NCBI GenBank assembly: GCA_023512375.1
Contig: JAILZS010000001.1
Location: 62,001-126,000 of the forward strand
Source of the DNA: Bacillota bacterium
GTDB taxonomy: Bacteria > Bacillota > Sulfobacillia > JAJZYS01 > JAILZS01
Length of the DNA stretch: 64,000 nucleotides
Reading direction: 5' to 3'
Shown here in pieces: positions 34,078-42,295 of the stretch (the first letter of the stretch is position 1; every line of letters begins with the position of its first letter). The notes under the pieces were generated by a model that made no database searches, was not told the origin of the DNA, and saw nothing but the letters and a program-made list of their open reading frames with translations. The position numbers were made by a program, and so were the translations under genes.

Positions 34078-35235
34078 TCAAAGGGTGTAGCCCTGTCGGA
34101 TGGGGAAGGCAGGCGGACCTTCCCACGAGACCCGCCCGGGAAGGCAGGCGGTCCCCACCGCCTCTTCGTCCCCGGCCGCAAGCCAGCGCGCCATCGCTTC
34201 GCCCACGGCGGGACCCCGCATCACCCCGAATCCGTTCATGCCGGCCGCGAGCCACAGGCCGTCCTCGCCCGGCACGGGGCCGAGCAGGGGACGGCGGTCG
34301 GGCGTGGCCGTCAGGATGCCGGCGTAGGCCCGGCCCAGGGTGGCGTCCTCGCCGCCGCCCGTGCGCGCCCCCAGGCGCCGGGCGACGGACTCCAGGAAGG
34401 CGGCGTCGGCCTGGGTGCGGAAGGCGTCGGGGTCGGACTCGGTGCTCTCGGTGCCGTCGCCCGCCAGGAGGCGGCCGCCGGCTTCGGGCACCGTGTACCA
34501 GTCGAGGACGAGGTCGTGGAAGACGCCGGGCCATAGGTCGGCGGCGCGGGGGTGGGCGACCACGGCCAGCTGGGTGCGGTACGGCCGGAGGGGAGCCCAC
34601 AGGTCGAGGGCGCGCAGAAGGCGCGCCGACCAGGCGCCCGCCGCCACGACGAGAACCTCCGCCCGGCGGCGCGTCCCATCGGGGAGGGCGAGGGCCACGG
34701 CGCCGCCCTCCGCCCGGACGAGGGAGCAGGGCGCCTCCTCGTGCACCTCCCCTCCCAGGCGGACGATCTCCCGCCCGGCGGCCCGGCAGTAGGCGGCGGC
34801 GTCGGTGACCCCGTCCTCGGGCAGGACGAGGCCGACGCCGTCCGCCTCCAGGCGCAGGGCGCTGTGGCGCGCGGCGAGGGCGGCGGCGTGGGGCCGCTCC
34901 TGGGGGACGCCGGCGCGAGCCAGGCGGTCGGCGTGGGCGAGGAGCCGACGTCCGTCCTCGCCCCGCGCCCAGGCGAGGGAGCCGGTGCGCCGAAAGAGAC
35001 TCTCCCCACCTCCCGGGGGACGGCGGTAGCGCTCGCGGCTCTCGGCCACCCACACCCGGTCCTGCTCGTCCCAGGTGAGCTCCGACACGACGCCGGCGGC
35101 GAGGGCGGTGCTGGCGCCGCCCAGACGGGCGCGCTCGTACAGGGCCACACGCCAACCTCGGCGCGCCAGACCCAGGGCGACGCTCGCGCCCACGATGCCG
35201 CCGCCTACCACGATCGCCCGCACCTCTGCCGCCAT
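34078..35235 (-). CDS. FAD-dependent amino-acid/amine oxidase (DAO family)
   Basis: 385 aa. The FAD-binding Rossmann motif is IVVGGGIVGASVALGLARRG at the N-terminus, with VALYERARLGGASTALAAG downstream, and the C-terminal FAD block PLLGPVPGEDGLWLAAGMNG then FGVMRGPAVGEAMARWLA. This is the DAO fold of glycine oxidase, sarcosine oxidase beta and D-amino-acid dehydrogenase. The exact substrate is not readable. I use ATG 35235 behind GAGGGGTGG; the 60 residues upstream in the track are Arg-rich shadow. Single gene, with terminators on both sides. Confidence 0.83.
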   Translation of the reverse strand: MAAEVRAIVVGGGIVGASVALGLARRGWRVALYERARLGGASTALAAGVVSELTWDEQDRVWVAESRERYRRPPGGGESLFRRTGSLAWARGEDGRRLLAHADRLARAGVPQERPHAAALAARHSALRLEADGVGLVLPEDGVTDAAAYCRAAGREIVRLGGEVHEEAPCSLVRAEGGAVALALPDGTRRRAEVLVVAAGAWSARLLRALDLWAPLRPYRTQLAVVAHPRAADLWPGVFHDLVLDWYTVPEAGGRLLAGDGTESTESDPDAFRTQADAAFLESVARRLGARTGGGEDATLGRAYAGILTATPDRRPLLGPVPGEDGLWLAAGMNGFGVMRGPAVGEAMARWLAAGDEEAVGTACLPGRVSWEGPPAFPIRQGYTL

Positions 35236-35279
35236 GTATCCACCCCTCGAACGGCTGTCTGTGCGGGAGTCGATTGGAC

Positions 35280-35313
35280 GGCGCCCGCCCGACCTCCTGG
35301 CCGGGCGGGCGCC
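35280..35313 (-). terminator. Perfect 12-bp hairpin after the repeat-protein gene
   Basis: GGCGCCCGCCCG and CGGGCGGGCGCC pair perfectly around a 10-base loop. It lies 20 bp beyond the stop of the minus-strand gene at 35333 and upstream of the oxidase gene. Confidence 0.65.
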
Positions 35314-35332
35314 TATGCGGATCGAGGAGGGT

Positions 35333-37492
35333 TCAGTGCCGATCGCGGTGCGGGGTGCGGTCCCGCGTGGCCGGGCCCTGCCGGTGGGGCGGGGCCTGGC
35401 GCCCGCGGTCGCCATGGTCGCCGCCGGGAAGGGTGAGGGTGAGGCCGGGGAGGACGTACACGTCGGCGGCCATGAGGGTGGCGTCGCCCTCGGCGCCCAG
35501 GACGGCGACCTCCTGGCCGGGGGCAGGGGCGGCGGCGGTGCCCGCGCCCGCGGTCCCCCACAGGAGGTAGATCACGTGCGTGGCCGGGAGGAGGGTGACG
35601 GTGAAGGTGCGTCCCCCGCCCACGGGCGGGAAGGGGGCGCGGCCGCGTCCCCCACCCCGGCCATGGTCGTCGGCCGCCCAGGGCGGCAAGGCGCCCCGGG
35701 CAAAGAGGCGGCCGCGCACGGTCAGCGTCGTCGCGCCCGACGCGGTCTCGACGTTCTCCACCACGCCGACGGCGACCGCGGGTGCGAGGATGACGGCGAG
35801 GGCGTCAAGCTGCCCGGACTGGACCGGATCGGGGGCGGCGAGGACGGACGCCCGCTCACCGGCCGCAAGGAGGCTCGGGTCGCCGCCCGCGAGGCCGACG
35901 CGGTAGCGCGTGGTGGGCACAAGCGCCAGCGTCCAGGTACGGCCGCGGGCCCAAAGCACGATGTCCGCCGCGGTGGCGGAGAGGATGCGGCCGTTGAGGA
36001 ACGTGGGGACGGTGACGGGCGGGGGCGTGGGGGCGGCAGGCGCAAGGTCGACGGCGAAGGCCTCGAAGGCGGCGGGGGAGAGGAAGACGCCCAGGAGGCG
36101 GGCGGCGTCGCCGACGGCCGGCGGCCCTCCCTGGACCGAGGCGTCGGGGGCGACCGAGACGGAGACGCTTGCCCCGGCGCGGGTCAGCGTGAAGGCGGTG
36201 GGCGAGGCTACGGCGGCGACGCTGCCCTCCAGGGATTGGGGGACGACGGCCACGGCCGTGGCCGTCCCCTGGACGCCGGTGGCGCCGGGGGTGTAGGTGA
36301 CCGTGGCCTGTTCGCCTGCGGCCAGGTCGGCGGAAGCGGCGGCGTACGGACCCACGTGCACGGCGGTGGACGGGGTGAGGGCGAAGAGCAGGGTGGCCGA
36401 AGGCGTGGCGAGGGAGAGAGACGTGGCGGTGACGGCCGTCACCGTCCCCGACGCGGTGTCGGAGGCGGCGGGCGGCGGCGACGTGAGGGCGAGGGAGAGG
36501 GCAGTGAGGGTGTTGGCGACCAAGACGCCCGTGGCCGTGACGGTCGCGCCCGGCACGAATTCGCCTAGGCCGGCGCCCCCGAGCTGCGTGGTGGGCAGGA
36601 CGGCGACCGTGACCACCCCCTGGGCGGTGGCCAGCGTGAGGTCGGTGGCCGAACCGGAGGGGGACACGGCGGTCACGGTGCCCGACAAGGTGCTCGAGGT
36701 CAGGGAGACGGTGGAGGCCTGGGCACCGGCGCTTCCCACGGTGAAGGTGACGTCGGCCTGGGCGCCGGGGAGGAGGTAGGTCGAGGCGGCGGCAGTCGTG
36801 CCCACGAGGATGGAGGTGGCGCCGGTGAGGGCGAACGACAGCGGGCCCGAGACGGTGCTCAGGGTAAGGGGGGTCGGCCCGGCGGCGGCCACGGTGCCGG
36901 AGAGGGTGGGATAGGCGCCAGGGAGGTCGATGGCATAGGCGACGTCGGCGCTTCCTCCCTGGTCGAGGGCGTAGACGACCACTCCCTGCCCGACGGACAG
37001 CGTGCCGGAGGAGGGGGAGACGAGGACGCCGGGGGCGGTGACGAAGTCGGCGGCGCTGCCGTTCGCCGAGAGGGTGAAGGCCGTGGGCTGGCCGAGGCTG
37101 GTGGCCACGGAGGTGACCTCGCCCATGGCGACCTGGCTCACGAGCGCCACCTGGGCGGCGTCGGCGACGCCTTGGGTCGAGGTGGCGGCGGGGGTGAGAT
37201 CGACCTGTTCGCCTACAGCCAGGTCGGAGGCGGTGGGGGTGGGGGCTCCGGCCCCCAGACCCGGTCCGACCAGGGAGTAGGTGGTCTGGGATGTGAGGGC
37301 GTACCACGTGAGGCCACCCCCGGCCAGGGCCAGCTCGATCTCCTCCGGGGTGGTGGCGGTGGCCGGCTGGATGGCCGCGATGGTGCCGCTGGGGTCGGCG
37401 GTCGGGCGGTGACGGGGGTGGGCGGCCGCCGGCAGGGCGGACGGGATGAGCATGGCGGCGGCCAGCACGGCGGCGGCGACGCGGTGGGACAC
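35333..37492 (-). CDS. Large secreted repeat protein (DUF5666-like beta modules)
   Basis: 719 aa with a signal peptide (VAAAVLAAAMLIPSALPAAA). The rest is built of about ten diverged beta modules of 60-70 residues, each running like SGTVTAVTATSLSLATPSAT, then LLFALTPSTAVHVG, then a LAAGEQATVTYTPGATGVQG segment. This rhythm (GxVxAVxxxxFTL, then VxVxxxTxxxxG, then LxxGxxVxVxG) is that of DUF5666-type surface proteins. The C-terminal tail is His/Arg/Gly/Asp-rich (GDHGDRGRQAPPH), perhaps metal binding. Start GTG 37492 after GGAAGGAGG. Role unknown, likely cell-surface. Confidence 0.7.
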   Translation of the reverse strand: MSHRVAAAVLAAAMLIPSALPAAAHPRHRPTADPSGTIAAIQPATATTPEEIELALAGGGLTWYALTSQTTYSLVGPGLGAGAPTPTASDLAVGEQVDLTPAATSTQGVADAAQVALVSQVAMGEVTSVATSLGQPTAFTLSANGSAADFVTAPGVLVSPSSGTLSVGQGVVVYALDQGGSADVAYAIDLPGAYPTLSGTVAAAGPTPLTLSTVSGPLSFALTGATSILVGTTAAASTYLLPGAQADVTFTVGSAGAQASTVSLTSSTLSGTVTAVSPSGSATDLTLATAQGVVTVAVLPTTQLGGAGLGEFVPGATVTATGVLVANTLTALSLALTSPPPAASDTASGTVTAVTATSLSLATPSATLLFALTPSTAVHVGPYAAASADLAAGEQATVTYTPGATGVQGTATAVAVVPQSLEGSVAAVASPTAFTLTRAGASVSVSVAPDASVQGGPPAVGDAARLLGVFLSPAAFEAFAVDLAPAAPTPPPVTVPTFLNGRILSATAADIVLWARGRTWTLALVPTTRYRVGLAGGDPSLLAAGERASVLAAPDPVQSGQLDALAVILAPAVAVGVVENVETASGATTLTVRGRLFARGALPPWAADDHGRGGGRGRAPFPPVGGGRTFTVTLLPATHVIYLLWGTAGAGTAAAPAPGQEVAVLGAEGDATLMAADVYVLPGLTLTLPGGDHGDRGRQAPPHRQGPATRDRTPHRDRH

Positions 37493-37635
37493 GACGGCGC
37501 CTCCTTCCGTAGCGCGCGTACGGCGCGCGGTCTAGGGCCGCCGGGGGCGGCGCCGGCTCGGCGGCCACCGCCAGGGTAGCGCCCGAATATGGCAAGCGTG
37601 TGGTAGCGGGTGCGGTGTCGGCGGGGGGCGCGGGT

Positions 37636-40071
37636 CTAGCCCGCCCCCTCCGCCTCCCCGACCCGACCTTCGAGGGCGGCCAACGTCTCCTCGAGGAAGC
37701 GGCGGTGGTAGAGGAGCATGTCGTCGACGGCGGGGAAGGCGGGATCGCGCACCGGCCCTGGGAGGCGCAGGCGCCCGGCGCCGTCCACGGCCAGCTGTCC
37801 CCGCCGCGCCATGGCCCGGAGGGAGGCGCGCACCAGGGGGCCGGGGCGGCGCCGCAGATCGGGGTCCAGGTGCGCTGTCGCGGGAAGGGAGGCGACGAAG
37901 GCGGTCGCCGCGGCGGCGACGCCGTCCACGCTGGCGCCCGGGGGAGCCTCCAGGAGGCAGCGGGCCAGAACCTGGCTCACGGTCACCGTGCGCTCGGCCA
38001 GCAGGGTGGCGCGCAGCGGTCGGCCCGGGGCGAGCGGTACGAGGCGTAGGTGAAGGCGGAGACGGCCGGGGCGGAGGTCGTCGTAGGCCAGGGCGGCGAG
38101 ATAGACGGCGCGTGCCCGGGGAAGGAGGCGGTCGAGGCTGAGGCGGAAGCGGTGCAGGCGCCCGTCGGGACTGACCATGCCCTCGGGCGTGAGGTAGAGG
38201 GTGCGGCCGCGCGCGATCAGGCGCTCCAGGCGGGCCACCTGCGCCTCGAGCTCGAGACGCAGGCGGGACAGGAGGTGGGTCCGGGGGGCCGCCGCCAGGT
38301 GGGCGAGGGAGACGAGCTCCGCTCCCAGCGTGAGGCGCAGCCGGCCGGACACCTCGGCCAGGGCGAGGTCGCCGAGGCCCGCCCCGTGGCGCGCTTCCAG
38401 GGCTGCGAGGGCCGCGGGGGTGAGGAGGGCGGAGAGGGGGGCCCGGGGGGGAAGGCCGCACGTGTCGGCGATGGCGGCGAGGGGGCGGCGCCGGGGCCGG
38501 TCCTCGATCGGCACCACCCCCAGGGCGGAGAGGACGCCCCCAAGCCTGAGGCGCGTGAGGGCATGGGGACGGGAGAGGCGGAGGCGGTCGGCCAAAAAGC
38601 CGGGTTCGAACAGGCGCTGCGAGCCGGCGCTCACCGGCGGCTGACCGAGCGGTCCGGTGAGGTAGAGGAGGGCGGGGAGGACCATGCCGTCCAGGTCGTG
38701 CAGGTGGTTGGCTACCACCAGAAGGCCGTGGCGCCGTCGTGGCAGGCGGCCCTCGATGCGCACCCGGTAGCGCGTGCGGGCGTACAGGAGAAGCCCTGCC
38801 GCCACGGACAGGCGCAGGGCGAAGAGCAGGACGGCGCGCAGGGGGCGCAGCCGCCCGGCACGCAGGACGAGGAGCGAGCCGGCGAGGAAGGAGAGGCCGG
38901 AGAGGACGAACAACATGCGGTAGCCGACGGCCGGCGAGGCGTAGCGGGCGATGAGCCAGCTGCCGGCGACCGGGGCGAAGACGGCGGGAAGGTTGCTCGC
39001 CATGCCCCAGATGCCCAGGTCGCGCCCCGCCCGCGTGCGGTCGGGCAGGGTGTCGAGGGCCAGCGCCCAGTCGGTGGACAGGAAGACGCCGTAGCCTAGG
39101 CCGTACACCACGGCCAAGGCGAGGATGTCCTTCAGGGACGGGAAGAAGGCGAAGCCTAGGGCGCTCAGGGCCATGGGGAGGCCGGCCAGGAAGACGACGG
39201 CGGTGCGGTCGACGCGGTCCGACAGACGGCCGGCGACGAAGGTGGAGACGGTCGCCCCCACCAGGGCCATGCCGGCGACGGCGGCGGTGCCGCGGGCGGG
39301 CTGGGCCATGCCGAGCACGTCCCTGAGGTAGTACAGCACAAACGTCATGAGGAGGGTGAGGCCGAACATGATAGACAGGCGGGCGGCGAAGACGAGGGCG
39401 AAGGCGCGCCGGCCATGCCGGGCGCCGCGGCGGCGGGAGGAGGCGGCGGCGCGGCCTTGGGGTCGCCAGGAGGCCGGGCGGGCGTCCTCGTGCACGCCGA
39501 GGGCGGTGACGGCGGTGCCGAAGACGATGGACAGGAGCATGGCGCCGTACGCGTTCGCCTCGCTCCCGACGCCGGCGGCGGCGAGACCCACCACCGTACC
39601 CAGGAGGGCGAAGACGCCCATGTACCCCGAGGCGCTGCCCCACTGTTCGGGCGGCACGATGTCGGGCACGAGCGCCTCGTACGCGGCCATGGAGGCGTTC
39701 TGCCCCAGCGTGGCGAGGAGGTAGCCGGCGGCCAGGTCGAGGAGGCTCTGCGCCCCCGCCATCCCCACCAGGCCGAGGACGTTGAGGGCGCTGCCGCCGA
39801 CCACGAGCGGCATGCGCGGCCGGCCGCCCTGGCGCAGGCGGTCGGACATGTATCCGGCCACGGGCGGCACCACGAGGGCGACGAAGGAGCCGAGAGCGGC
39901 GACGCGTCCGAGGACGGCGGTGTGCTGGGCTTGGGCGAGGCGCAGGATGCCGAGGGGGAGGACGATCGTCGAAAGAGCTCCGGATTCGAGGTTGAGGGCA
40001 AACCACAGGGCGGCGAGGAGCGACTGGCGGTCGACGCGGTCCCGCCACCAGGTCGAAGCGCGCTGCTCCAT
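37636..40071 (-). CDS. MFS transporter fused to a PlsC-like acyltransferase
   Basis: 811 aa. Residues 1-420 hold 11-12 membrane segments with MFS features: MSDRLRQGGRPRMPLVVGG in loop 2-3 and AGRLSDRVDRTAVVFLAG in the second half. Residues 450-810 form a cytoplasmic acyltransferase with motif I HxxxxD in VVANHLHDLDGMVLP and motif III-like LYLTPEGMVSPDGRLHRF. The pair resembles LplT-Aas, which flips lysophospholipid and re-acylates it, but no acyl-ACP synthetase domain is seen. ATG 40071 after AGGAGG; 408 codons upstream in the track are shadow. Possibly lipid remodelling. Confidence 0.8.
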   Translation of the reverse strand: MEQRASTWWRDRVDRQSLLAALWFALNLESGALSTIVLPLGILRLAQAQHTAVLGRVAALGSFVALVVPPVAGYMSDRLRQGGRPRMPLVVGGSALNVLGLVGMAGAQSLLDLAAGYLLATLGQNASMAAYEALVPDIVPPEQWGSASGYMGVFALLGTVVGLAAAGVGSEANAYGAMLLSIVFGTAVTALGVHEDARPASWRPQGRAAASSRRRGARHGRRAFALVFAARLSIMFGLTLLMTFVLYYLRDVLGMAQPARGTAAVAGMALVGATVSTFVAGRLSDRVDRTAVVFLAGLPMALSALGFAFFPSLKDILALAVVYGLGYGVFLSTDWALALDTLPDRTRAGRDLGIWGMASNLPAVFAPVAGSWLIARYASPAVGYRMLFVLSGLSFLAGSLLVLRAGRLRPLRAVLLFALRLSVAAGLLLYARTRYRVRIEGRLPRRRHGLLVVANHLHDLDGMVLPALLYLTGPLGQPPVSAGSQRLFEPGFLADRLRLSRPHALTRLRLGGVLSALGVVPIEDRPRRRPLAAIADTCGLPPRAPLSALLTPAALAALEARHGAGLGDLALAEVSGRLRLTLGAELVSLAHLAAAPRTHLLSRLRLELEAQVARLERLIARGRTLYLTPEGMVSPDGRLHRFRLSLDRLLPRARAVYLAALAYDDLRPGRLRLHLRLVPLAPGRPLRATLLAERTVTVSQVLARCLLEAPPGASVDGVAAAATAFVASLPATAHLDPDLRRRPGPLVRASLRAMARRGQLAVDGAGRLRLPGPVRDPAFPAVDDMLLYHRRFLEETLAALEGRVGEAEGAG

Positions 40072-40092
40072 ATCGCCCGGCCTCCTGGCTTC

Positions 40093-40098
40093 AGTATA
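40093..40098 (-). promoter_or_regulatory. Possible -10 box of the MFS-acyltransferase gene
   Basis: TATACT on the minus strand (AGTATA on plus) lies 22 bp before the start codon, in an AT-richer patch between divergent genes. No good -35 was found, and on the plus strand the overlapping TATAGT could serve the divergent gene. Weak. Confidence 0.3.
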
Positions 40099-40224
40099 GT
40101 GTCGCTTCCTGCGCCGGAACCCGAGGTGCCTGCGCCTTGGGCGCCGAACCGACCGCGGGGGCGGGGAGGGCGCGCGCGGACGGGCGGCGTACATGTGGGG
40201 ACCAGACGGGAGGAGAGGGCGGCG

Positions 40225-41367
40225 GTGCGGCAAGCGCTGGTGGGGGCGGCGGGGGCGGCGGCGGTGACGCTGGCCTTCGTGGCCCTGCGCCCTCACCTCG
40301 CCCCCTTTCCACCGCACCCCGTCTACCGGCAGTTGCCGCCTCCGGCGGGGGCCGTCCCGGCTGCCTGGCTTCGGCAGGGCGTGGACCCCGGCACCCCGCT
40401 CGCAGGCGTGCCCGCCCCCGCCTTCACCCTCACCGACCAGCGGGGGCGGCGGTTCTCCCTGTCCTCCCTGCGCGGCCGCGTGGTCCTCCTGGCGTTCGTC
40501 GACAGCCGCAGCACGGGCTACGGACCGCTTACGGCCCAGACGCTCCTCGACGCCCGCACCCTCCTCGGAAGGGGGGCGGATGCCCTCGCCCTCGTGGGGG
40601 TGAACACCGACACGAAGGCGTGGGGCGTCGCTGCCGTCCGCGCCTTCAGCCGCGCCCAGGGCCTCGGGCGGGCATGGCTCTACGGCACCGGCGACCCCTC
40701 CGCCTTGGCGGCGGTGCGTCGGGCGTACGGCGTTGCGCCGGGGATGCCGGCGGTCTTCCTCATCGACGGGCGGGGGAGGGAGCGGGCGGCGTTCCTCATC
40801 CCGGGGGAGGCGGCCGACGTGCCGGAGCAGGCCGAGGTGCTGGCCCGTGCCGCCGACCGCCTGCTCGCCCGCCCCGTGCCCCTGGCCCCGGCCTCCCTCC
40901 TGACGGGGGCCCCGACGGAGCCGGTCGTGGGCGGGGGCGCCTTCCGCCTCTCCGGGTGGGACGCAACCGGCCGAGCGGCGACGTTGACCGCCGGGAGGGG
41001 GCAGGCGGCGGTAGTGGCCTTCTTCGCCACCTGGTGCACGGCGTGCCGGCGCGATCTCACCGCCGTCGCCCGGTACTCCGCGGTCGCGCGGCGGCTGGGG
41101 CTGCCGCCGGCGGTGGCGGTCGACCTGCGGGTGGCCGAGCCGTCCACCGCCTACGTGCGCACGGCATGGCGGCGCGACCGCGTCGCCCTGGCGGTGGCCC
41201 TCGACGCCACGGGTCGGGTGGCCGACGCCTACGGCGTCACCGCCCTGCCCACGCTCGCCGTGGTGGACGCCCGCGGCCACATCCTCTGGCGCCACCAGGG
41301 GGCCATGGCGGCGGCGGCGCTGGCGCGGGCAGTCGCCGCCGCCCTGGGCGGCGGCCGCCGGCCCTGA
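40225..41367 (+). CDS. Double thioredoxin-fold protein (Sco1-like plus TlpA/ResA-like)
   Basis: 380 aa. An N-terminal membrane anchor (AVTLAFVALRPHL) is followed by domain 1 (about 70-220), AFTLTDQRGRRFSLSSLRGR then VVLLAFVDSRSTGYGPLTAQ, which looks like Sco1/redoxin but has no CxxxC. Domain 2 (about 240-375) has VVAFFATWCTACRRDL, a genuine WCxxC thiol site, and the cis-Pro loop GVTALPTLAVVD. Sco1 and TlpA both help deliver copper to CuA of cytochrome oxidase. The gene precedes the cupredoxin and coxBAC, so an assembly role is likely. GTG 40225 after GGGAGGAGA. Confidence 0.75.
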   Translation: MRQALVGAAGAAAVTLAFVALRPHLAPFPPHPVYRQLPPPAGAVPAAWLRQGVDPGTPLAGVPAPAFTLTDQRGRRFSLSSLRGRVVLLAFVDSRSTGYGPLTAQTLLDARTLLGRGADALALVGVNTDTKAWGVAAVRAFSRAQGLGRAWLYGTGDPSALAAVRRAYGVAPGMPAVFLIDGRGRERAAFLIPGEAADVPEQAEVLARAADRLLARPVPLAPASLLTGAPTEPVVGGGAFRLSGWDATGRAATLTAGRGQAAVVAFFATWCTACRRDLTAVARYSAVARRLGLPPAVAVDLRVAEPSTAYVRTAWRRDRVALAVALDATGRVADAYGVTALPTLAVVDARGHILWRHQGAMAAAALARAVAAALGGGRRP

Positions 41368-41480
41368 ACGGCGGCCGAACGGCTGGGATCGAAGGGCGAA
41401 TCGTCAAGGGGCCGTCGGCATATGGACCTTCGACCCCTGACGGCAGGTATTTCTTCCGCCAGATCGAACCACCTACGGCC

Positions 41481-41521
41481 GGGGGCGGACCGTTCGTTCC
41501 CGATGCTGACGGTTCGCCCCC
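41481..41521. other. Inverted repeat in the leader before the cupredoxin gene
   Basis: GGGGGCGGACCGT and ACGGTTCGCCCCC form a 13-bp stem with one G-T pair around a 15-base loop. A second GC hairpin follows at once (GGGGCCGGGGCGGCCCC). In the 259-bp gap between the thioredoxin-like gene and the cupredoxin gene, so it may end the first transcript or act as a leader structure. No gene is seen in this gap. Confidence 0.5.
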
Positions 41522-41626
41522 GGGGGCCGGGGCGGCCCCGCTCGAAACGTGGGGATGCCGGGACGGCGCGGCGCCGGAAGTCGGCGCCGCCCTCCCGGGA
41601 CCCGGATGAGGGAAGGAGGTTGGCCC

Positions 41627-42265
41627 GTGGCAGACTCGGATCGCCTGGCGCTCGCCGAGGGGGACGACGCCCAGCTCTGGAGCCGGGGACAGTTCCTGCG
41701 CGCCTCGGCCGGCCTGTTCGTCGCCGGTGCGGCGTCCCTCTGGCTTCGGCCGCAGATCGTCGACGCGGCGCGCGCCGTGTTCGGCTCGCCTGTGGAGCAC
41801 GGCCTCGTGCATCTCTACCAATACGACTTCTTCTTCGTGCCCAACTACATGACGTGGCGGGTGGGTACGCCGCTCACGGTGCGCCTGCACAACATGAGCA
41901 CGACACGGTGGCACGAATGGCAGATGGGGCGCACCATCTACCTGGAGTCGAGCGTCCTGGGCGTACAGACCGCCAACGCATGGAAAACGGACTTCTGGGA
42001 TGGCGTGCACGTGACCCTGAGCAACGTCTTCGGGATGGACAACTTCGCGCCCAACGAGGCAATCGTCACCTATATCGGGCCGAAGGGTCCGTACCAGATC
42101 GCACCCGGCGGCGACTTCAGCCCGACCCTCAAGCCCGGGGGGCACGTCGACATCTCGTTCGTGGTGCCCGACAAGCCGGGCATGTGGGAGTACGGCTGCT
42201 TCATCCAGAGCGACGTGCACTACCGGCTGGGCATGCGCGGGCGCGTGAACATCCTGCCGGCCTGA
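41627..42265 (+). CDS. Exported cupredoxin of the oxidase cluster
   Basis: 212 aa. After an N-terminal tail comes WSRGQFLRASAGLFVAGAA, a Tat-like signal with RG in place of RR. The mature part is a cupredoxin: TWRVGTPLTVRLHNMS, a possible His ligand in TRWHEWQ, and the C-terminal ligand loop YGCFIQSDVHYRLGM with Cys, His and Met. It resembles a nitrosocyanin- or CoxII-type blue copper domain. It may donate electrons to the oxidase encoded downstream. GTG 41627 is 6 nt after GGAAGGAGGT. Confidence 0.75.
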   Translation: MADSDRLALAEGDDAQLWSRGQFLRASAGLFVAGAASLWLRPQIVDAARAVFGSPVEHGLVHLYQYDFFFVPNYMTWRVGTPLTVRLHNMSTTRWHEWQMGRTIYLESSVLGVQTANAWKTDFWDGVHVTLSNVFGMDNFAPNEAIVTYIGPKGPYQIAPGGDFSPTLKPGGHVDISFVVPDKPGMWEYGCFIQSDVHYRLGMRGRVNILPA

Positions 42266-42295
42266 GCGGCGGGGGTGAAGGGGAGGGAAACCGGT

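Noticed and set aside
40072-41295. N-terminal 408 codons of the 1219-residue minus ORF as a further fused domain
   Set aside because: Antisense to the double thioredoxin gene; no family features; a good ATG with AGGAGG exists at 40071.
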